Part shown: in pieces, positions 59,780-64,000 of the stretch
How the letters are laid out: every line of letters starts with the position of its first letter
How positions within the stretch are numbered: the stretch's first letter is position 1
Assembly: GCF_000340215.1 (NCBI RefSeq)
Contig: NW_006921539.1
Span: 1,374,507 to 1,438,506 of the forward strand
DNA: 64,000 nucleotides
Origin: Pseudocercospora fijiensis CIRAD86
Lineage: Eukaryota; Ascomycota; Dothideomycetes; Mycosphaerellales; Mycosphaerellaceae
Reading direction: 5' to 3'
Made by a program: the position numbers and the translations under genes
The notes under the pieces: generated by a model
The model's input: only the letters and a program-made list of their open reading frames with translations
The model's database searches: none
What the model was told of the DNA's origin: nothing

Positions 59780-60116
59780 GCGGGTCAAATTGTAGCCAAT
59801 GCGGGGGCATTAGGCCACGTATCTATAAGCCGCGTAGATCAAAGGTCTTCAAATAGGCTTCAAATGACATACCAACCAACCAACCATCCTGCCCTGCTCC
59901 CCTCCACCAACATCTGCTAAGCTTCTACGCAGATCTGCTTGATAGGCTTTGCTGGCTATCTATGCGCTGCGTGATGATGAACGCCGTTCAGCAGCGGCTC
60001 CTCTTGGTACCTCAATGCTCAGTGACCTCTGTTGGTCTCTTTGAATATGCTCCAAGCAGAGCGTACGCACTTTCGATTGACATCCACGGGGGGCACGCAT
60101 AGATCGAGTGTACACC
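59780..60116. other. transposon border and upstream region of the lectin gene
   Basis: Composition returns to normal around 59780-59830. A short direct repeat TTCAAATAGGCTTCAAATGAC lies at 59847-59867. No gene supported. Confidence 0.45.
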
Positions 60117-60558
60117 ATGAGGTCAAAGTATGATCTACTCGCGATCTTCGGGCTCATCTGCCCAGCCGTGGCCGAGAGTCACTTCTCACAACTGGAATTG
60201 GATACCCACCGGTCTTCTCTTCAACGCCGCGTCTTTCCATTGTTTGACCATTACTATACATGACACTATAAGCTTTGCGAAATGCGATGGATCAGTCGAG
60301 CAGATCTGGCAGGTCGGTCAGAATGGTACTTGGATCAGGGCGCTGGACAAGCCCGGTTGTCTTACGGTTGGCAACGGTCACGTAACTTTTGGAAAATGCA
60401 ATGAGGAGGAATGGATATATAGCCGATATGGTCTTATTCAGGAGGTGAGATCGAGGATGTGCTTGACGGAAGGTAAAGATGGCATGGTCGTGGTGGCGGA
60501 ATGTGGGTATCTTAGAAATGATCAAGTTTGGGAGATGCCGAGTGGATGGCAGTTGTGA
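60117..60558 (+). pseudogene. secreted ricin-B-type lectin, frame-broken
   Basis: The ATG at 60117 opens a signal peptide (MRSKYDLLAIFGLICPAVAE), but that frame stops at 60261. The next frame carries a beta-trefoil lectin: LLFNAASFHCLTITIHDTIS, FAKCDGSVEQIWQVGQNGTW, CLTVGNGHVTFGKCNEEEWI, MCLTEGKDGMVVVAECGY and NDQVWEMPSGWQL, with QxW-type motifs (QIWQ, QVW) and paired Cys. The frames overlap between about 60165 and 60260, and no intron long enough joins them with all repeats kept. A 61-base intron (GTCTTC..AAG, 60210-60270) restores frame but removes half of the first repeat. A one-base indel (real or sequencing error) is more likely. Such lectins bind sugars outside the cell. The domain is clear; functionality is doubtful. 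Confidence 0.7.
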
Positions 60559-61157
60559 GCTTTTCTGTAATGCCGATTGCATTTTTCGGCTGGTGTGAAG
60601 CGCAAGGTGCTGATCAATAATGAATGGATGAGCATGGATACCAGAAGAAGTGATAGGTGCAAAATCCTCTCACTCAGGCTTCCTCTCAGTGCTCACCCCT
60701 TTTCGTGAGCGGCATGCAAAGAGTAAGAGTCCCTCAGAGCCTTTGCCCGGAAGCTATTTATCGTCGTGCCAGCGCGGCTAGTATGCTCGTCTGAAATCCT
60801 TCCCGTGGTCAAGACATCTATACCTCATCTCATTTGCGATTCGCGTCGGATAGCACAAATGGTCAGTTTTGGCGGGAAGTAACAGCGGAACGATTCAATT
60901 TGACATCGTCGAGAAATGACGAAAAGCAGAAGCTAGATAATGCTGTGATCTCTGGATATGTATACATCTAGTAGAACAATATGTGTTGCACTCTTGCTCA
61001 CGCTCGTGACCCCCTCCGTACTGCTCAGCTTGTGGAGTGTCACTACTCAATCGCAACGCAATCGGATCCATCTCGAGACGTGTTGCATATGCTATTGGGT
61101 GCTTCGGTGCTCACTCCTGTTTTGGAATGGCTCGAAATGGCTATTCGATGACCCCAT
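60559..61157. other. intergenic, no supported gene
   Basis: 3' flank of the lectin and of the convergent unknown gene. An open frame starting at 60958 (MYTSSRTICVALLLTLV) has a hydrophobic N terminus but overlaps the neighbouring gene antisense and has no family support. Confidence 0.45.
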
Positions 61158-62867
61158 TCAGCCATCGAATAGGGATTGGTTCTTTGGACTGAACAGCCCC
61201 GGGAAGAGTGCCATCATATCTTCTGAGTCGAGAACTTCCTGATTTGGATCAAGGTCAAACGCATTCGCATCGAACGTAGGATCGAAACCTTGACTCGGAT
61301 CGTAACTGGAGGCGAACTTGGTAGAAGCGGACTCATTGAGGGCTCCTTCGCCAAGGTGAGGCTGTTCGTCCTGATCAATCACCTGAGATTGGTCCGACTG
61401 AATATCTCCTCGAATAGTCGGATGCTCGATCTGGATAGAGGGCGGTCGTTTACCCTCGACTTCAGATTTGATTTTGTTGTCATCATGGCCGTCGGGATCA
61501 TCGCCAAATAGACTGTCGTCTTCTCCCAGATGAGATCCCTCGCCAAAGAGGCTATTGCCATTTTCTAGCGGCACCACCAGTTCCTTAGCAGGCAATTCGG
61601 AGTCTTCTCGAGGGGCCGGTGTCACTGCTTCTGCAGTGCTTGAGGTGTCGTTTAGAGAGGTGCTGGTTTGAGGAGGAGTGGCACTGGTGTAATTTGGGAT
61701 TTCGCCGACCTGTTGGCTAGGCTCGGGCAGTAAGCCGACCTGAGAAGGCGAGATGTCCTGGAACGGCTCACAAGATCCGAAGGTCGAATACCCTTCAGGA
61801 AACCGCTCGCTTGTCTCCGCCGTGATATCCTGCCCAGAGGATAGATCCTCAAAAGCGCGGATAGCCTTTGGGTGCATCTCCGCTTTGTGTTTACCAGAAT
61901 AATGGTGGGAAGACGACTTGGTTACCTTGGTGGGCATCGCAGGGCTAAATCGCTTCTTGCCATTAGAGCGGGTGAGGTCGATGGTAGGTTGCCTCAAAGG
62001 CGAGAAGGCGTTTGTGGGGTTATTGGAGGACTGTCGGTGCATAAATCCAGACTGCACGTTTTCGCAATCCGATAGCGAGGCGTTGGCAGTTCTCGAGGGA
62101 TCAGTAGGCATTGGCGCTTGATGGGTAGGCATGCGTATATGGCCTTGCGACGGTCTCATTGCTCGTGATGGGAAGGGCTCGCCACGATGAGCTTGAGCTG
62201 TGGTCTGAAGCCTAGTCTGCTGGACGGATTGGGGTCTGCCATTCACAGCTGCGACATTTCCTGAGACTTGCTTAACTTTCAGAGAGACCTAAATGGACAA
62301 GACAAGTCAGCGACAGAATAGAGCCCACCAAATCGGTCCCGACCAGAGCTGTCGGAAAGACCGTGGCAATTGACACTTGCATCCCATCCTAGACAGATTT
62401 TCAGCCCAAGGATTCCAGAATTACCTGGAATTGGCGCGACCTGCTCTGCAAGTCAGCATTCACCGTTCTGATGCACAATATCTTTTGCGATCATGGCGCA
62501 CCTCGATATCGAAAAACCCATCTCTGATATGTTTACGGCTTGTGTGGAATGTGATGATGTGCACAGAAGCGGATACCGTGAGTTGGAGTCGATACTGGGG
62601 CCTGCTGGGATCTCGCAATAGCGCGACTCGAGCTTGGGTTACAGGGTGGAAGTTATGCATCCCATCTTGAACAACAATGGGCTGCGCGATGGTGTGGTGG
62701 CTCATCGGATCCATATTGGACCCCATGTTGCAGCTGACTCGAATGCTCGTGGTGGTTGTTGTGTATGTGATCAGACCTGGTTTGATGTTAGTGGTCGGAA
62801 TGGAGGTGTGGAAAGGAAATTTTGAAGCTCTGGTGCAAGAAGCGCGGCTTAAATAAGAGTCTGACAT
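61158..62867 (-). CDS. unknown acidic, low-complexity protein, three exons
   Basis: Exons on the minus strand: 62867-62502, 62445-62425 (seven codons, SRSRQFQ) and 62288-61158; 505 residues. Introns are GTGCGC..CAG (56 bases) and GTAATT..TAG (136 bases). Residues about 45-150 look folded (SIRVSCNMGSNMDPMSHHTI, PIVVQDGMHNFHPVTQARVA, YRLQLTVSASVHIITFHTSR, FQVSLKVKQVSGNVAAVNG). The remainder is disordered, Ser/Pro/Gln-rich then acidic, with repeated SLFG-type motifs (NSLFGEG, DSLFGDD, QSLFDG) and a hydrophobic-acidic patch DSEDMMALFPGLFSP near the end that resembles an activation domain. I do not recognise the family; a nuclear or transcription-related role is speculation. The micro-exon is supported by phase and splice sites. 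Confidence 0.68.
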
Positions 62868-63140
62868 GGCAGAAGAATGAAGCCGTGTACAATAGGTATT
62901 GTCGCACATGGCCTTGTTGACAGACTGCTGCATGGACACCAAGTGAAGGCGACAACTTCGAAAGCTTCCTATTGTCACTGCGAATAGTACGTGGGCCGTG
63001 TGCTTGTCAGTTGCCAGCCTAAAATCGCATGTGAAAGGATTGGTTAGCGTCAGCCACTCCTACGCTGGTCCTATGTGATGCAGATGGGCGTCCTCATCAA
63101 CGGCGCCGCCGGTTTTGTTATTCAAGCTCCACAGGAAAGT
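62868..63140. other. short intergenic region
   Basis: 5' flank of the unknown acidic protein and 3' flank of the rhodanese gene. Nothing further seen. Confidence 0.4.
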
Positions 63141-63620
63141 TCAGTAGTTGTCCCATAAATCTTTCACGTAGCCTTCTGTAAGTTCCTTGTCGTCGCCATA
63201 GCTGTGACAATGAAGTTAGATGCCATCAGAAGTCATAGTCAATACACGATGGCCGACTTACTCCTCTTGCCATTTCGAGAATCCGCCATCCAGAACATAC
63301 ACCTTCTGCTTCTCCTGTGCACCCTTGCCCTGCAACCGCTCCCGCTCACGTAGATACTTGAGAGCACTTGATGGACCTCGTTGCTGCGAAAGCGCACAAT
63401 GGAAGACCACAGTGTCCTTTTCCTTCAGCGTCCGAACCAGTTCGGGAATCCGGTAGTCGTGCGTGGCAGTGGGTACATTTTGGCATCCCCGGATGTGGCC
63501 ACCGATGTAGTCGCTATCTCGCACATCTATTACTGCTAAGCCTGCATTCTGCTCGCGGACTAGTGGCGCCAATTGGTGGCGTGAGATATAGGTGAGGTCT
63601 GAGATTGTATAGATTGACAT
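63141..63620 (-). CDS. rhodanese-domain phosphatase/arsenate-reductase-like protein (Ibp1/Acr2-like)
   Basis: Exons 63620-63262 and 63201-63141, 139 residues, the usual size for stand-alone Cdc25-type rhodaneses such as fission-yeast Ibp1 and yeast Acr2/Ych1. MSIYTISDLTYISRHQLAPL leads into VIDVRDSDYIGGHIRGCQNV, the CH2 motif. The active loop is VFHCALSQQRGPSSAL, a C-x5-R cradle with Cys and Arg intact. The C terminus is VYVLDGGFSKWQEDY and ends KDLWDNY. The intron is GTAAGT..CAG, 60 bases. An in-frame upstream extension exists to 63806, but it is Cys/Arg-rich and unlikely to be coding. Could be a protein phosphatase or arsenate reductase; no transporter for arsenite is nearby. Confidence 0.9.
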
Positions 63621-63924
63621 CTTGACTTGTCGGTGAAGCAGTCGTGGTGTGCGTCCAAATCCTTTTGATAGCAAACCTTCTGCACCGATGGCGAGACGGT
63701 GCATGCAAGGAGTCGCCGGAAGTTTGCAGGTGATATGTGAAAGAGGAAGTAGCAATCTGCAGCAGGATCGAGGACGTGAAGTCCACCAAGTGAGGCAGAA
63801 TAGCATTGATTAGGGATTTGACTGGAATTTGGTTTAGCACTTTGATTGAGGTGCTCGGGCTTAACACATGCATATTGCCATCCATACATGCCATACGTGC
63901 AGCTGTACATCGCTACTGACAGGA
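63621..63924. other. rhodanese upstream region
   Basis: Between the rhodanese start and the stop of the next minus-strand gene. Open frames here are extensions without motif. It presumably holds the rhodanese promoter. Confidence 0.45.
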
Positions 63925-64000
63925 CTATAGCTTCGCGCCCTTCCACTTCGGCTTCCTCTTCTCAACAAAAGCCCTCACGCCCTCCTTCATATTCTCACCA
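63925..64000 (-). CDS. enoyl-CoA hydratase, C-terminal end only (partial)
   Basis: The last 24 codons run off the window: GENMKEGVRAFVEKRKPKW then KGAKL and TAG. ENMKEGVxAFVEKRKPxW is the typical C terminus of mitochondrial short-chain enoyl-CoA hydratase (beta-oxidation). The rest of the gene lies beyond 64000. The call rests on a short but characteristic tail. Confidence 0.75.
   Translation of the reverse strand, partial: GENMKEGVRAFVEKRKPKWKGAKL

Noticed and set aside
60958..61242. Plus-strand frame with hydrophobic N terminus
   Set aside because: Overlaps the terminal exon of the 505-residue gene antisense and lacks any supporting motif.

Overview
The window is nuclear DNA of a filamentous ascomycete. 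Genes carry short (about 50-115 base) GT-AG introns, and the families are fungal: an SmG spliceosomal protein, succinate-semialdehyde dehydrogenase, a fungal rhodopsin-like seven-helix membrane protein, an acyltransferase-3 protein, a penta-EF-hand protein and dynamitin. Two transposon blocks carry the signature of repeat-induced point mutation (RIP): CpA and TpG are scarce, TpA is abundant, CpG is kept, and Trp and Gln codons have become stops. A Dothideomycete (Mycosphaerellaceae-like) is my guess from overall style; nothing here proves it.

Layout. 0-7.5 kb: SmG (-), a secreted Thr-rich/Cys-rich protein (+), a doubtful ORF (-) and SSADH (-). 7.5-39.2 kb: a transposon block of about 31.7 kb. 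A 1.54-kb TIR element (7494-9034) sits beside a Mutator-like element (9097-39212, 9-base target duplication). That element has been split by a Ty3/gypsy chromovirus (LTRs 9643-9829 and 36407-36593, target duplication GTCTA). The chromovirus was split in turn by a tandem pair of a second chromovirus family sharing three LTRs (16711-36364, target duplication CTAAT). One member of the pair is broken by a 6.6-kb element with Helentron/Helitron2-like ends that holds a Tad1-like LINE. A 0.56-kb relative of that Helentron-like element lies in the first chromovirus. 39.5-52.1 kb: six genes in alternating orientation: alpha/beta-hydrolase (+), rhodopsin-like membrane protein (-), zinc alcohol dehydrogenase (+), acyltransferase-3 (-), penta-EF-hand protein (+), dynamitin (-). 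52.3-59.8 kb: a second RIP-mutated block, mainly one Tad1-like LINE (+). 60.1-64.0 kb: a ricin-B-like lectin with a frame break (+), an unknown acidic 505-residue protein (-), a Cdc25/Acr2-like rhodanese (-) and the 3' end of an enoyl-CoA hydratase gene (-).

The host genes are unrelated housekeeping or accessory genes and do not form an evident pathway. SSADH (GABA shunt), the alcohol dehydrogenase and the enoyl-CoA hydratase are metabolic; SmG acts in splicing; dynamitin acts in dynein transport. No polyketide or peptide synthase core was seen. The most unusual content is the nested transposon stack, whose insertion order can be read from LTRs and target duplications, and the two elements with Helentron-type ends. 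All splice sites and element borders were read by eye; no alignment or database search was run.
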